This document shows positions 11,347-23,457 of a stretch of 64,000 bases of DNA, piece after piece. The translations under genes were made by a program, and so were the position numbers. Numbering within the stretch: position 1 is the stretch's first letter; every line of letters begins with the position of its first letter. This DNA comes from Piezodorus guildinii (Eukaryota; Arthropoda; Insecta; Hemiptera; Pentatomidae): NCBI GenBank assembly GCA_023052935.1, contig CM041292.1:144611143-144675142 (forward strand), written 5' to 3'. Below the pieces are notes generated by a model. It was not told the DNA's origin. It was given only the letters and a program-made list of their open reading frames with translations, and did no database searches.

Positions 11347-13009
11347 AAGAAGAATTATGAATTATCTTCTAGAAAATGTTTTCGATGTGTGACAATAAAC
11401 TGATTGGCTTATAGTGATAAGGGTCGTCGACTGTTTTATCAGGTTTTAGTGAGGTGGACAGGATAACATGTTTTCAATGAACTGGGAAATAAAACATGCA
11501 TAATAAACATTGCATTAGCATTCATTTTAAAGGTTAGTTAAATAAATTAATCCTCCTTGAAAATATTCTAAAAAGATTTTCAATAATATATGATTTACTC
11601 CAAGCGAGAAGATTTTTTCATATTACATAAAACCGACTAAAGGTTTTACTACAGCATTTGTGAGAGCTAGATTACAAATATTATCTTTGCAGTAATACTT
11701 TTATTTGCCCGCAGGCCTTTAACTGCCCAGATAATAAACTATACATTTATGGTCGAATGCGAGAAAAAGATAAGAAAGCAAGTCATTACATAATAGAAAG
11801 AGAGAAAAAAAAAGGTCTTATCCAGACAGCTTGAGTCAGTGTAAAAAGAATAATAAGCTGATTCAAGTTAAGAGTAATAAATAGAAATTCCTTTTTAAAG
11901 ATCCAATCATTTAAAAATTAATCCTTTTATGAAAAAATAAGAACTCTAATCGCTTAATTTTTTTTTGTCTTAATGTTTATATACTCTACAAACTTGATCA
12001 AAAATAGTTTATAAAAGTTAGTTTTAGCAGAAGATGAATCTATAGACCAATACGTTCATTTGACCACCAAACAATTTATAGAAATTATAAAGAAAAATTG
12101 AAAAACTATGATTATTTTATCCTAAATTTAAGAATTATAATTTTTCACTTAAACTACATCCAAGAATTTCAAAATTCAAATGAACAACTTTACTAAGTAG
12201 TGTATGCTATTTTCCTTTTTTTCATTTAAGCAGGGTTATTTTCCAACAGGGACTTATATTTTACTCCCACGATTTTAAATTTCTTTCATTTGAATTTTTG
12301 TACTAAGATATCATCATTCAATATAATTTTTAAAATCAGTATTTATTATGAGATAGGTAGCACATACGATGCGCCATTTTATATTAACACATTTTATATG
12401 AGTCTCGTCACCGGTGGCCCGCACTAGTCTTCCTTATTGGGTGGCGAGTACTACCGGTATTTATTTCCATATTCATGTTATATATTTTTTACAAGGGCAA
12501 AAATAAAAATAAAACATTTTAACTACCTTTCGAGTTATACAATACTTTATGTTAGAAATCTGAGGTTACGATGAAAAAACTGCACGAGTTACGCAAAAAT
12601 CGTCAAAATTACCGAGAATATGAGAATCAAAGGAAATAAACAATAAGGAAAAAAAATCAGGACAGCAAGCAACACTCGAATAATAATAAAAGCTGGTGAT
12701 ATCTTAAGATTTATAAAAATATATCAGAATAACGTTTCATTTAATGTACCGTGCTTCTAAACTGCGGCAATGTTCACGTGCAGTTTCAATGTGTTTGTTT
12801 TTTTTACCTTAATGTTTCCAAATCATTAGGTTATAATTTAACTGCTACCAAAAGGTATACGGCAGAATTAAGAAATTATAGAATATAAATATATTTATTG
12901 TATGACACTAAGAACCGTCGGATAGTAATCAGATACTTTTCTTTAAAAAAGTGAGTCAAGCATTGAAATCGTTTGGCTTAAGACATTTATAATTATTATT
13001 ATTTCTTTA
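11347..13009. other. AT-rich stretch, no gene seen
   Basis: No coding, RNA or repeat feature could be supported. A GC-richer patch near 12405-12460 has no match I recognise. Confidence 0.5.
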
Positions 13010-13535
13010 TGGTAGGGTGCATACAAGTGCACAACATGGACTGTCATTGAACTTGGCAAAGACTAAAATAATCACCAGCTCCAGTGTTGCAAAAGTGAAA
13101 ACAAATCTTTCTGAAATAGGTGTAGTAGAAGAAATCAAATATCTTGGACAAGTGATATCTTTTAAAGGTAGACAGTCTATTGAAATCCAAACAAGGACAG
13201 CTATGGCTTGGCGGAAATATTGGAGCTTAGGAATGGTTATGAAGAACAATATCAGCCAGCCTCTAAAAACGTTAGCCTTCAATAGTTGTATATATCCTGT
13301 CCTATCTTATGGATGTCAAACATGGTCCCTCAAACAAGCTTCATGAGAGAAAAATTAAAACATGTCAATGAGCAATGGAGGAGGAGCATGTTAGGCATAA
13401 GGAAAAGCCAAAAGCTAAACAATAAGAAAGGTTAGTGGTGTCACTGATGCAATCACATTTGTGAAAAAGATGACATGGCAATGGGCTGGCCATCTAATGA
13501 GGAAAAGTGATAAAAACTGGGCGAAAATACATATA
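13010..13535 (+). pseudogene. RTE-type LINE reverse-transcriptase C-terminal relic
   Basis: An open stretch at 13017-13346 reads GLSLNLAKTKIIT, EIKYLGQVISF, AWRKYWSLG, and ends with YPVLSYGCQTWSL. This order is characteristic of the RT thumb and C-terminal part of RTE-clade LINEs. After a frame break the downstream sequence still reads REKLKHVNEQWRRSMLG and later WQWAGHLMRKSDKNW, matching the usual RTE C-terminus. The N-terminal endonuclease and the catalytic palm are missing, so only a 5'-truncated copy is present. Confidence 0.8.
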
Positions 13536-13554
13536 TATACATCCTATATACAAA

Positions 13555-13765
13555 TACATATACATCCTTCCCATATTGACTTATACTGCCCCAGTCTGGA
13601 GTTACACATGTGATTTCCATTACCGAAAAATGGAAGTATTCTAAAACAAATGCATAAGAATCGTAAATAATTATGCTCGTTACACAAGAATCAAAAATGT
13701 ATTATCGGATTTACAACACCCATTAAAGACTATACGTACTCGCTGACATATTTTTTTTTTCAATT
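13555..13765 (+). pseudogene. Jockey/BS-type LINE C-terminal fragment
   Basis: Plus-strand reading across one or two breaks gives LTYTAPVWSYTCDFHYRKM, NKCIRIVNNYARYTRI and LSDLQHPLKTI. This fits the C-terminal tail of Jockey/BS-type ORF2 (..YAAPVW.., QNKCLR...RYT...). It lies just after the RTE fragment but belongs to a different family, so the two are independent truncated insertions. Confidence 0.6.
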
Positions 13766-14299
13766 ACTTCTACTTTACCTATTACTTTACTCAATTACTT
13801 AATTTGTTACCACTAAAGTACCTTTAATTTTGTAGATTAAAATAAAAATATGCACATCATCATATTGACATTGATAATTTTTTTATTTTTTTTTTATTCG
13901 TATATATTACAATCTGTCATAATAGACAATAATAATAGTGCTACAGGATCTCATTCATACAATATTTACAATATAAACAAAAGCAAAGTCAAATAACATA
14001 AAATAAAATCAAATTTGAATAAACGTATACAATAACAAAATTAGTACAAATAAATGAAGTTAACAAATAAATAAACAAAACATGTCGCATTCATACCTAT
14101 GTACAATATTTACAATCAGCTCGGGAATCCCGGACGGGGCTTGTCCAACCACTTGTGGAAGGACAATCAGAGTCCAAAGGATCCCAGCGCCTCCCTCTCT
14201 AGTTAGAGCCAGCGGAAGCTAAGTGAGGGCGCCTCAGCCACAATCACACCGCACATGAGAGGAGAATCTGACCAGTGTCAGAACTCCAGAATATATGTT

Positions 14300-16930
14300 T
14301 ACAATATGTCTCGGGGCCACTGCCGTTTCAACCTTCTAGGAGGGTTGTATGGATGAGTTGAGCTGAATAGGGATTGTGCTAGAGGATTAGGATGATGAAT
14401 GAGGTTCTGGTGGAATTTGGAAAATTTAGATGGAATCAGATCTGAAATAAATGGAACATTAAGGTCGTGATGTAAGGTATAGTTGGAGACATAATAAGGA
14501 GCATTTAGTATTGTTCGGAGGACTTTGGATTGAAAGGATTGAATGCGTTTGATGTTAGAACGTTTAGCTGTCCGCCACAGTACAAGTCCGTAGGTCCATA
14601 TTGGCTTCAGTATGTCATGTAAAGCAATAATTTGTTGTCAACTGTAAGCTTAGATTTTCTGATTAGTAGTCTGTATAACTGTCCAAATCGTCTGTTGAGT
14701 TCTTTTCGTTTAAGTCTTGTATGTGGGTTTCGCGTCAATCTTTTGTCAATTAGTAAGCCAAGATACCGGACTGTGTCTGAGGAAGGAAGCAGTATGGAAT
14801 TGAAATGAACCATTGGACCGGAATTGCGTCGAAGGGTGAAGGTGACGTGTGTGCATTTGCTTTCATTAACCTTAATACGCCAAGCATTACACCAGTCCTC
14901 GATAAGACAAAGGTGTCTTTGCAGGACTAAGGATGCTATTTCAGGATCGGAATTGGATGATAGGATGGCGGTGTCATCTGCAAATGTTGCCAGAAAGGTG
15001 TCAGGATGATTAGAAAAATCAGCAGTGTAAAGGATGTAGAGGACGGGTCCCAAGACGCTGCCTTGAGGAACACCGGTCTCAATGGGATAAAAGTTAGAAA
15101 ATTCTACACCACAGCGAACTCTGAAGGAGCGGTTTGAGAGATAGGATCGTAGAATGAGGTATAGAGACTGGGGTAAATGAAGAGAATGGGCTTGAAGAGT
15201 AATCCGGTGTGCCATACCCGGTCAAAAGCTTGCGCTATGTCCAGAAACGCACCAGAACAATACTCTTTGCATTCAAGGGCTGAGGAAATATGGTCTACAA
15301 CTCGGAGTCCTTGTTGAACAGTGGAATGATGAGCACGGAAACCAAACTGATGGGAAGGAAGATTTTGAGATTCTAATATAGCGAGGATTCGTTTTAGAAG
15401 AAGTTTTTCAAAGATTTTTGAGAGGATGGGGAGTAGACTAATAGGTCCGTAGGATGAATTGTTGCTGGAAGGTTAACCTGGTTTTAGGGAGAGAATGATT
15501 GTGGAATGTTTCCACAAGAGAGGAAAATAGGTGGTCCGTAGGATGCAGTTGTAGATATAGGTAAGGAATATATTAGCTTTCTGCGGAAGTTGACGGAGGA
15601 TCTGGGAGGTAAGAAGATCGTGTCCAGGTGATTTACTGAGGCTCAATTTCTGGAGAAGATATTTAACCTCAGAGGGATTAATAGCTTTAGGAGGCAGGGA
15701 AAGAGGTATTGGTGAAAAAAGGAAGTCTTGTACTGTTGCGGTATGATTGCTTTGGGATTCCGGGTGAGGAGTGAATACTTTGGAGAGGTGTATGGCGAAT
15801 TCCTCGGCTTTATCTTCATCAGACGCAGCCCAGGAGTCATCACCACGCCGGAGAGGATGGGAAACTTGATGGGATTTTAAAATCTTCTTCGTGACATTCC
15901 ACAGGGAATTATCACTAGATGACAGAGAGGAGAGGTAGGAATTAAAGGACTGGGAACGAAAGGTCGCCAACTCCTGCTTAATTGTCTACAATAGAAGTTG
16001 TAGGAGCGGCGATCTGTTGGGGCTCGGCATGGATTAGGTCTGTAAGGTGTTGAGGCAAATGGTTTTGTAGGGGAGTTCTATTGGAGTGCTTAGGAGAGGA
16101 GGCAGTCCAGACAGCTTGCTGAATGACGGTGGTGAAGGAGTAGACGGAATCGTCAAGGTCTTCTGGGCTTTTGAGGGTCACTCTGAGGTTAATATTATCA
16201 GTCAGGATTTGGCGAAATAGGTTCCAGTTGACAGGGCCTCGGATAAATGACGGTGGGATAGGTTTTGGAATTGGAGTGAGAGATACTTTTAGGATCAGTG
16301 GACTATGGTCTGAGGATAGTTCACCAAGTCGAGTTACAGATAAGTTGAGGGAGCCTAATCCGTTGTGAATGAAGAAGTCAAGGATGTCAGGATTACGGTT
16401 GGGATCGGTTGGCCAGTAGGTAGGGGAATCAGGAGGTAGGAGATTGAAATGACGGGAGTTGAGTGCAGACAGCAAATTTCGTCCACGAGATAGTTGTTGA
16501 TGCTTGGCATTTACGTCTGCACCCAGAATGAAATGATTTCCTAAGGAATTCAGAAAGGATACAAATTCGGTGTTGGAAATGGAATGTTTGGGAGGGCAAT
16601 ATGCTGATGTAAGGATTAACGAAAAGGAAAAAGTTTTGATTACTATGGCTGTGGTTTGTAGTAAATCATAGGTTGGAAGTGGGAGTAAGTGATGAGAGAG
16701 GGACTGGTGCACAATGACAAAAGTACCAGCATGGGTTTTGCCGTCTGGGTGGTCCGTACGGTATGTTACGTATTGAGGTATTTTGAAGAACTGTTTAGTA
16801 GTTAGTCTAGTTTCAGTAACAAGTGCTACGTAATCGTTTTTGTCTTGCAATAAAGCTGTAAGTTCGTCAGTATGATTTCTAACACCATTCGCATTCCATA
16901 GGAGAATGGATAAGGAGTTAGGTGAAGTTA
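14300..16930 (-). pseudogene. ORF2 of LINE-B copy 2 (endonuclease-reverse transcriptase), broken
   Basis: Read on the minus strand, the endonuclease starts with SLSILLWNANGV near 16925, then VTETR, ILGADVNAKH near 16530 and LSSDHSPLILK near 16320, all marks of an APE-type nuclease. The RT follows in pieces: KSPGHDLLTSQILRQLP near 15620, LLWKHSTI, then AGVPQGS as TGVPQGSVLGPVLY near 15080, TFADDTAIL near 14975, VRYLGLLIDKRLT near 14765, and a RDIL-type end at 14300. Frame breaks occur near 15972, between 15470 and 15215, and near 14610. Where LINE-A has its ATG, this copy has ATA directly after the ORF1 stop codon, so the start appears lost. Confidence 0.85.
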
Positions 16931-18204
16931 TTTAAGGATTTTTTAAGGAAGGGATTAAGTTCGATACACGATTAGTAAGTAGTGATATTAACGGCATAAT
17001 GAGGGATTTGATTTCAGCGATGAAGGATGTCATTAAACTTGTACGGTCTGAGACATTTGATGGAGGAGGAATATGAGAAATTTGATGGTTGGGTAAATTG
17101 AGGATGTGGTGTGAACGGTTGAGATTTTGAAGTGTGCGTTGTTCCGGCAGGGCCTCGGCCTCTTTGTTCTGGTTCCCACCTCCAAGTAAATGGGCAAATG
17201 TTACATTGGAATCAATAATTTTTGATGGTTGTCTTCCACTTCTGTTCGGTACAGCGATTTCATCCTGGTTCTGAAGTTTTTGGTATCTGGTTCTGAGTTT
17301 CTTGTAGATTTGACATCCCTTGTAGCTAGCCGGGTGGTCCTCGAGGCCCAGAGCACAAACAGCGAGTGTTGATCTAGGTCTTGTACATTCTTCTGACTTA
17401 TGTTGTTCACCGCATTTGACACAGCGTGGTATGTGGTGACAATAACTTCTGGTATGACCATATGCCTGACAATTGTGGTACTGAACTATTTCTTTCTTAG
17501 TGTAAGATTATTTAACTCTTACACTAGTATAGTACAATCTATTGAGGTCATAATTTTTTTCAACTCCTGCTGATGGTTCCAAGTCCACAAAGAATAGAGG
17601 CAGTGGAATTTTATCTTTTAGGACGTTGGTGACTTATCGCACTTTATAGCCTATCTCCGTCAGTTCTTCTTGGATAGCTGCAGCTGGTGTCGAAGGGTGT
17701 AAGTTTCTAATTACAACCCTTAAAGCTCTCTCCTGGCGTAACTGATATGTATGAAAATCAGCTTTGGTCTCAGTCAGATATTTTCCTATTTTTCTGTAGT
17801 TTTCGGCGGTAGACGGGGATATTTTAGTATCACTGGTTCTACTTATACAATAATAACTATTGGGATCGGTTAATTTGTTTAAATGCGCACACAGTAGTTG
17901 AAATTTCTTAATTTTTGTAACAAATATTGGTGGAGGTTGTGGTTCTTTTGGTATAGAAGAAGATTACATTGTTTCATTTTTCAATTTGAAGGATCTGAAA
18001 TGGGTTCGGTGAAAAAAAACGGCGATTCTTCAGTTAATCCTTGTGATGATGTGCTAGGCTGTGGTTCAGATCCTAAAGAGGTAGCTGAAGCAGTCGCTGG
18101 TGGAATCATTTTTTTATTATTATCACGGCGAGGTCTCTGTTTTGTGGGAGACGAGTTTGAACCTGCAGATCTAGATCTTTTACTTGTAACTTTCGAGGAC
18201 ATCA
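16931..18204 (-). pseudogene. ORF1 (gag-like) of LINE-B copy 2, broken
   Basis: The N-terminus reads MSSKVTSKRSRSAGSNSS from about 18202. A PRE_C2HC-like middle follows (FHTYQLRQERALRVVIRNL, then IQEELTEIGYKVR, then PLPLFFVDLEP, about 17780-17560). Zinc-knuckle-like blocks are HNCQAYGHTRSYC, CVKCGEQHKSEEC and CALGLEDHPASYKGC near 17480-17300. In the last block the second Cys of the usual CX2C is replaced. The protein would end in KNP and a stop at about 16931. At least two frameshifts interrupt it. The layout is the same as in the intact LINE-A ORF1. Confidence 0.75.
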
Positions 18205-18496
18205 CTTGATGGTAATATCGCATTGATTAAAAAAAAATAAAATAAATAAATAGGAATAAATATATAATGGAATAAGAATAAGTAGGAAAAATAAAAGAAA
18301 GATAAGGAAAAGAAAACCAAGCCCGAGCTTGCCGAGGTAGCGGCAATCAGCTGATTAGTCTTTACTGTTTCTAGATACATTTTAAGGATATTTCTGTTAG
18401 AGATTATGTTTTTGTGCTATCACTGATTTGCTATTCCTCTTGGTGATGGGGATCACTTCAATCTTGACACTTCCAGACTTAGGCTAATCTTGAACT

Positions 18497-19010
18497 CTAC
18501 CTTACACTATGTTGCCACCTCTGAGGAGCTGGTGGAATCTTAAGCCTACTAAAACCCGGGTTTGGAAGAACTTCTAAGGAATTATAAAAGTTATGTCTTT
18601 TTATCGATTCATCTTTAGGAATATTAAATAGTAAATGAAGCCTTTCTGCCTTTTCTTTTTCAAATGTAGTTCTTCTTACAATCTTCTTTAAAACGCCATT
18701 TTGGAATTGTTGTTGTTTCTTTTTTGAGTTATCTGAAGAATGATTAGTAATGGTGCTCCGTATAATAGTGAAGGTCTGATCACACTCTTGTATATTAGTA
18801 GTTTCAGTCTAAAACTTAAATTAGGAGTTTTTAAGAGATGGTTAAATTTATAGGTTTTTCGTCTAACTTTTGATAATTTCGAAATGATATGGTTGTTAAA
18901 TTTTAAATGCCTACCAAGTATACGATGTTTCTGGATATCTGGAAGTGTGAATTTTCTATTTGAAATTTAGTCGGCAGTTTTTTCTAATTTTTTTGAAAAG
19001 ATACATTTAA
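18497..19010 (-). pseudogene. LINE reverse-transcriptase C-terminal relic, unassigned family
   Basis: Minus-strand reading gives FTLPDIQKHRILGRHLKF, NNHIISKLSKVRRKTYKF, then SFRLKLLIYKSVIRPSLLYG. After one frameshift near 18747 come QQQFQNGVLKKIVRRTTF, AERLHLLFNIPKDESIKRH and PAPQRWQHSVR before a stop at 18497. The order (thumb, IYKS.IRP..LYG, C-terminal region) is that of non-LTR retrotransposon ORF2, but wording differs from LINE-A and LINE-B. The 5' portion is missing. Confidence 0.7.
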
Positions 19011-19726
19011 GGCATGGTCCTGAAATTGATTTATATGAGAACGAAGAGCATTTGCGAACTTGATCTTAAATTTTGTTAATATTGATAGAGAGCTTGGACG
19101 GCTTGTCCTATATTGATTTGTTTATAATATTATTCTATTTCCGAAATTTAAATGCTGATTAAATTTATTTCACAAGTATATTTGATCACTGAAGACTGCG
19201 AAATTATATAACAAATGAAATGAAACAAGGAATCTTTCTTAAAAGAATTAAAATAAGAAAATTTTTGATATCGCTAGGTTTATTGAGTTGTTTACGCTGA
19301 TAAGAATTAAATAAATCCAAAACAAATGTATATTGAAGATACATTGATGAGGTTCTGTTCGCGGATGTAAAACCCGTTTGCATATCGAGGGTTGGTATTT
19401 CACGATTCAGTGGAGTGGCGGAATAGTTAGCGAGTAAATTTGTTCCGGTTCAACCGCTTTGATTTTTTTTTTTTTTTTTTTTTTAACCATTTTATTTTAA
19501 AGTCTAAATAAATACAAAGAGTTTCCACAGGTGAAACACTTTTTAATTCTTACGAATGGTAAATGAAATCAAATGTATAGTAAAAGAATTATCTTGAAAT
19601 TCACAAACTCATTAAATATTACATGAAATCTACATTCTTGTGCAATATGTGCGTTTCTAATTTTGACGTTCAGAAATATATTATTTTATAGTCTATCCTT
19701 GTTATAACTGTGACATTATATAATTT
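19011..19726. other. AT-rich stretch with a possible tRNA-like remnant
   Basis: At 19414-19432 GTGGCGGAATAGTTAGCG resembles an A box and at 19447-19455 GGTTCAACC resembles a B box, followed by a run of about 25 T starting near 19459. This may be a decayed SINE head. Nothing else could be supported. Confidence 0.35.
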
Positions 19727-19905
19727 TTAAAAAATCTGCTGCAGATAACACACGACTTTCACGCACCCCGGTGTTAAGAATTTGAATATTGCTAAGAATA
19801 ATATTGAATTTTTAAATACACATAAAAGAAAAATGTATAGGCTAGACAAAGTAAAAAAATTTATTAAATTAACTTTCGATAGAAACATGTGTTTTATTTA
19901 ATGTA
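19727..19905 (-). repeat. RX terminal fragment (copy 2)
   Basis: The plus strand shows AAAAAATCTGCTGCAG followed by AACACACGACTTTCACGCAC, the RX right-end block in reverse. The subterminal AAACATGTGTTTTATT also matches RX. The remainder of the unit is absent. Confidence 0.6.
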
Positions 19906-20070
19906 TATATATAAAAATCTCGTGTCACAATGTTTGTTCGCGATAAAGTCTGAAATTACTAACCAATTTTGATCAAACTTCGTAAGTATCTGTTATTTGG
20001 TCCAATTTAAATGATAGGATAGTTTTTATTACCATTCTAAATGGTTAAAAAATATATTTTTCTAAAACGT
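19906..20070 (+). repeat. Helitron 5'-end-like fragment
   Basis: ATATATAAAAATCTCGTGTC followed by ACAATGTTTGTTCGCGATAA and ACCAATTTTGATCAAACTTC resembles a common 5' terminal region of insect Helitrons as I recall them. No matching 3' hairpin with CTAG was found nearby, so this would be a truncated copy. Confidence 0.4.
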
Positions 20071-20433
20071 AAAACAAAATTTGTTTAACTGTTACAACAC
20101 TGTTTACCTTCCCATATCTTCACATATGTGATTATTAATTCAAATATACTTGTGTGTTGATTGTTTCTCAGCGTTCATATTTATAAAATATACAATCACA
20201 TTATAGTTTCCATTTATAATAAAATACATATTACTATACTTTTCCAGAAAAATTATAAGTACTCATTTTAAACACTTGCAATGAGTTATGAGTTGCAAAG
20301 GAGTTATGTGGTTAAATACAACGGTTATGTTTAAAAGTTAACTTTAGTGTAAAAAGTTGCTATTTAATTTTTTTAATTATACAATAACGATCCAGTAAAA
20401 GTAGGCATACCCAAAATTACTCAATATATTTTG

Positions 20434-21306
20434 ATTGTGATATAATTGCGATTGTGAAAATTTTCAAATTCCAGTTTTCAACGGAAATACATGTTTTAGG
20501 GTCCCCTGAGTCCAAATAACCAAGTCCCGCAAAAATGTGTGTGGGTGGTAACTCTCGGCCGAAAACGAAAAGTCCTATAAAACTGAAATTTCTTATTTAA
20601 GAAAACTATACGCCTGAGATGTTACAGAATTTTGTTCATCAAATTCAGCTGACCGGAAGATTAACTTTATACTATGCATTTGGTACCTTATTACGATTTT
20701 CTCTAAAACGGCTGTAACGATTTCGATTCAACTCTACACATCAATGTAATATTTTATGGGCTCTAATATAATGTAGGTTTTATTCTGATTGAAATAGTCT
20801 TACAGGGATTAAATGCCGATATTGTAAATATTCTTCTTCTTGAGTACCTTTAATTTGGTAGATTTGAAAGAAATTGGAACATTCTCTCACTAGCACCGAT
20901 AAATAACGGATAAATATGCAAGCTCAGTGAATTTGATAAACATCTAAAACATAAAAGTACAAACATACTTTTGTATGCAATTTTTGTCTTTTTGAACCCA
21001 AGAATAGTATTATGGATGTATAATATACCGTTATACATAAAAGCTAAAGATTTTAGAAAAAATATTATCTAATAACGGAATTTTAAAGGTCAATGGAAGG
21101 TCAATGAGAAAAAGCTGATAAAACTAACTGACTGTGTTGATAAAAATATAGCAGGTTGTTTAATAAAATACATGTTTCTATTGAAATTTAAAGTATTTAA
21201 TTCTTAATCAATTTATTTGTATCTTGAAATGTATTTAAAAATTCTCAAATTGATTTTAACAACGGACGTAAGTGAAAGTCGTGGTTTGCGCGCACCAGAT
21301 TTTCTT
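20434..21306 (+). repeat. RX repeat, copy 3
   Basis: The copy contains the RX blocks AACGGAAATACATGTTTTAG, GGGTCCCCTGAGTCCAAATA, a CTATACGCCTGAGATGTTAC segment and the right end GTAAGTGAAAGTCGTG...GCGCACCAGATTTT at 21269-21306. The left terminal ACTTTCACTTAC block is missing. No conserved open frame is present. Confidence 0.7.
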
Positions 21307-21319
21307 AATATTTATTAAT

Positions 21320-21863
21320 ATTATCACTGATCTGACTGACTTATCTTCTGATCACTCTCCCCTTCTTTTAACAATAGATTCTAAACCGCTAATTAAAACT
21401 CCGCGACCAACATTAACGCCTAGAAAAATTGATTGGTGTAATTTTAGATTATGCATTGAAAATTCATTGTTGCTTAATACTAATATACGGACACCAGATG
21501 ATTTAGACGATGCAGTATATCACCTAACGCGAACCATTCAAAAGTCCACCTGAGATTCTAATCTGCACAATAAAACGACAGTCAGACACCAACAAAATTA
21601 TCTCCCCCCAGTTGTTCGTCACCTTATTCTCCTGAAATGAAAAGCTCGAAAATTATGGCAACAGACTCGTTACCCATCGGACAGACATAATTCTAATAAA
21701 CTAACACGTCAGCTTAAAGAGGAAATAAGGCGTTCAAAGACTGAAAACTCCGATAATTTCTTGAAACGTTCATCGACTAGTGAGAAACGATTATGGAATT
21801 TGACCTAATGGATACTCCAACATCACGAAGCTTCTCATCCGCTTAGATATCCTGATGGTTAGA
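21320..21863 (+). pseudogene. Jockey-type ORF2 fragment (endonuclease C-terminus and linker)
   Basis: Plus-strand reading gives LTDLSSDHSPLLLTIDSKPL, then KIDWCNFRLCIENSLLL, TPDDLDDAVYHLTRTIQKS and a stop. After the stop, LPPVVRHLILLK, RYPSDRHNSNKLTRQLKEEI and LWNLT continue the linker between endonuclease and RT. The SSDHSP motif is the C-terminal active-site block of APE-type endonucleases. It differs from both LINE-A and LINE-B and is wedged between two RX pieces. Confidence 0.7.
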
Positions 21864-22215
21864 TGGAATCTACAAAATTAAAGGTACTTTAGGGGAAGAA
21901 AATATCGGCATTTAAGCCCTGTCAGATCATTTTAATCAGAATAAAACCTACATGATATTAAATCCCATTAAATTTTACATCGATATAGCGAGTTTAATCA
22001 TAATCGTCGGAACCGTTTTCGAGAAATCGAAAAAAAGTTGCAAAATGCATGGTATAAAGTGCCTCTTATGGCAAGCTCATTTTGAAGAAAAAAGTTTTGT
22101 CACGTCTCGGGCGTATAGTTGTCTTAAATATGAAATTTCAGTTTCATAGGACTTACAGTTTCCGCCCGGGAGTTACCACACACACACACATATTGCTGTT
22201 TCAGAAAAAGAAAAA
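21864..22215 (-). repeat. RX internal fragment (copy 4)
   Basis: The plus strand carries, in reverse, the RX internal blocks (AAAGGTACTTTAGGGGAAGA, TAAACCCTGTCAGA-like, CTCGGGCGTATAGTTGTC, CGCCCGGGAGTTACC with a short CA run). Both termini are missing. Confidence 0.65.
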
Positions 22216-22504
22216 AAAATCTGTACCATTACAACTAATGAATGGTTTTAGATTCAGAGAAAAATTAATTTTAAACCATTAAGGAGGTTATTAAGCCCTG
22301 CACTACTATAAAGACTGCCTAAGCCTTAGAATGGTTTTCCTCCCTAACAATCTGGAACCCCGGAACTGAACACCAGTGTCATCGTTTTGTTTAGAATAAT
22401 GATTTATGATTGACCTTAACATGAAGGGATACCTACAAATTAAACAAGATATAGCAATAATTTAATACCTCTTTATCTTTCATCTTAGCATTAGCTGCTA
22501 TTTT

Positions 22505-23050
22505 TTAATTTTTTTTATTGTAATGTACAACTGTATTAAACAACACAATGAGTAAATATGCAAAATGAAAAAAAAGTCATGAAAATGTAGCACTTCACTC
22601 ACTATTTTAAGGCAGTAGGTCCCGAGGCCACTTTATTTTCACACGCCTTGGAGGGTTATCAGGGATATCTAAAGAAGATATATTACGGACAAATGGGCTT
22701 GTATGGGCAGGGAGTTTAGAATGAATAGAGGAGTATCTATAACGGGCTACGTCTGCAACAAATGGGATGTTCAGGGCATTATGGAGGAGTTGATTTGTGA
22801 CAAAATAAGGGGCGTTCAGGATTTCGCGAAGGATTTTAGATTGTTAGATTGGATGCGGGAGGAATTAGATGGTTTATTAGAGCTCCAAAGCTCGATTCCA
22901 TATGTCCAAATAGTTCTGATAATAGTGATGTAAATGAGTCTTTTGTAAAATACTGGAAGTTGTGAACGTTTGTTTAGTAAGTGTTCTAGTAATCGATATC
23001 TTCGAGCAGTTTCAGTCTTGTGTGAGGGTTCCAAGTAATACGCTAGATGC
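22505..23050 (-). mobile_element. LINE-A-related copy, 5'-truncated
   Basis: The minus strand matches the last part of LINE-A ORF2 and its 3' UTR. Recognisable pieces are EPSHKTETARRYRLLEHLL, LPVFYKRLIYITIIRTIW and TYGIELWSSNKPSNSSRIQS between 23034 and 22816. It then reads through the region matching PRRLKR near 22650 to the TACAACTGTATTA block of the 3' UTR near 22525. Stops and frame breaks show it is dead. No clear TSD was found. Confidence 0.75.
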
Positions 23051-23457
23051 TAATTAACCACATTCATCTAAGAGTTTAACATTGCATATAATTTATTTTC
23101 AAGCGAATTCTCACAGTCAATCAAAGTCCTTAACTTTCTTTAATTATTTAAAATACTATTGTTTTGGCAAGGTTAAAGTTTTTTCATCTAATTAATCAGT
23201 AATTGAGTTAATTTTCTATAGTTAAAATAAAAATAATATGGAATTAAAAAAAGGATTAGGAGGAGAAGTATATTTTTCTAATAACTCTAAAACACTTTAT
23301 CACAATGATATCAGAAAGGTTATTCCCAGCCTCATAATTAGTATGTTCTTGCATAAATTTACTTTATAAATTTAATTTTAGGGGTTTTTCATAAAGGATA
23401 TAATACATTTTGTGTTTTGTGTCTTACAACCAAATATTATTACTTATTTAGTATCTA

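Larger units (their letters stand above)
13861..18365 (-). mobile_element. LINE-B copy 2, near full-length decayed Jockey-type LINE
   Basis: This minus-strand element has, in order, a 5' leader (about 18365-18205), ORF1 relic, ORF2 relic, a 3' UTR with the TTGTATGAATG block (about 13955) and an A-rich tail at 13868-13890. It is about 4.5 kb. Both ORFs are broken by a few frameshifts and the ORF2 start has decayed. The 5' end lies close to another LINE fragment (18497-19010), so the exact boundary is inferred. A shared TTGATAATTT occurs beside the tail (about 13873) and at about 18863, but the intervening sequence does not fit a simple TSD, so no TSD is claimed. Confidence 0.85.

Noticed and set aside
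16171..16368. Plus-strand open frame of 65 codons
   Set aside because: Antisense to the endonuclease of LINE-B copy 2.
13868..18872. TTGATAATTT as TSD of LINE-B copy 2
   Set aside because: The right-hand match lies within an unrelated LINE fragment, well beyond the inferred 5' end, and is AT-rich enough to arise by chance.
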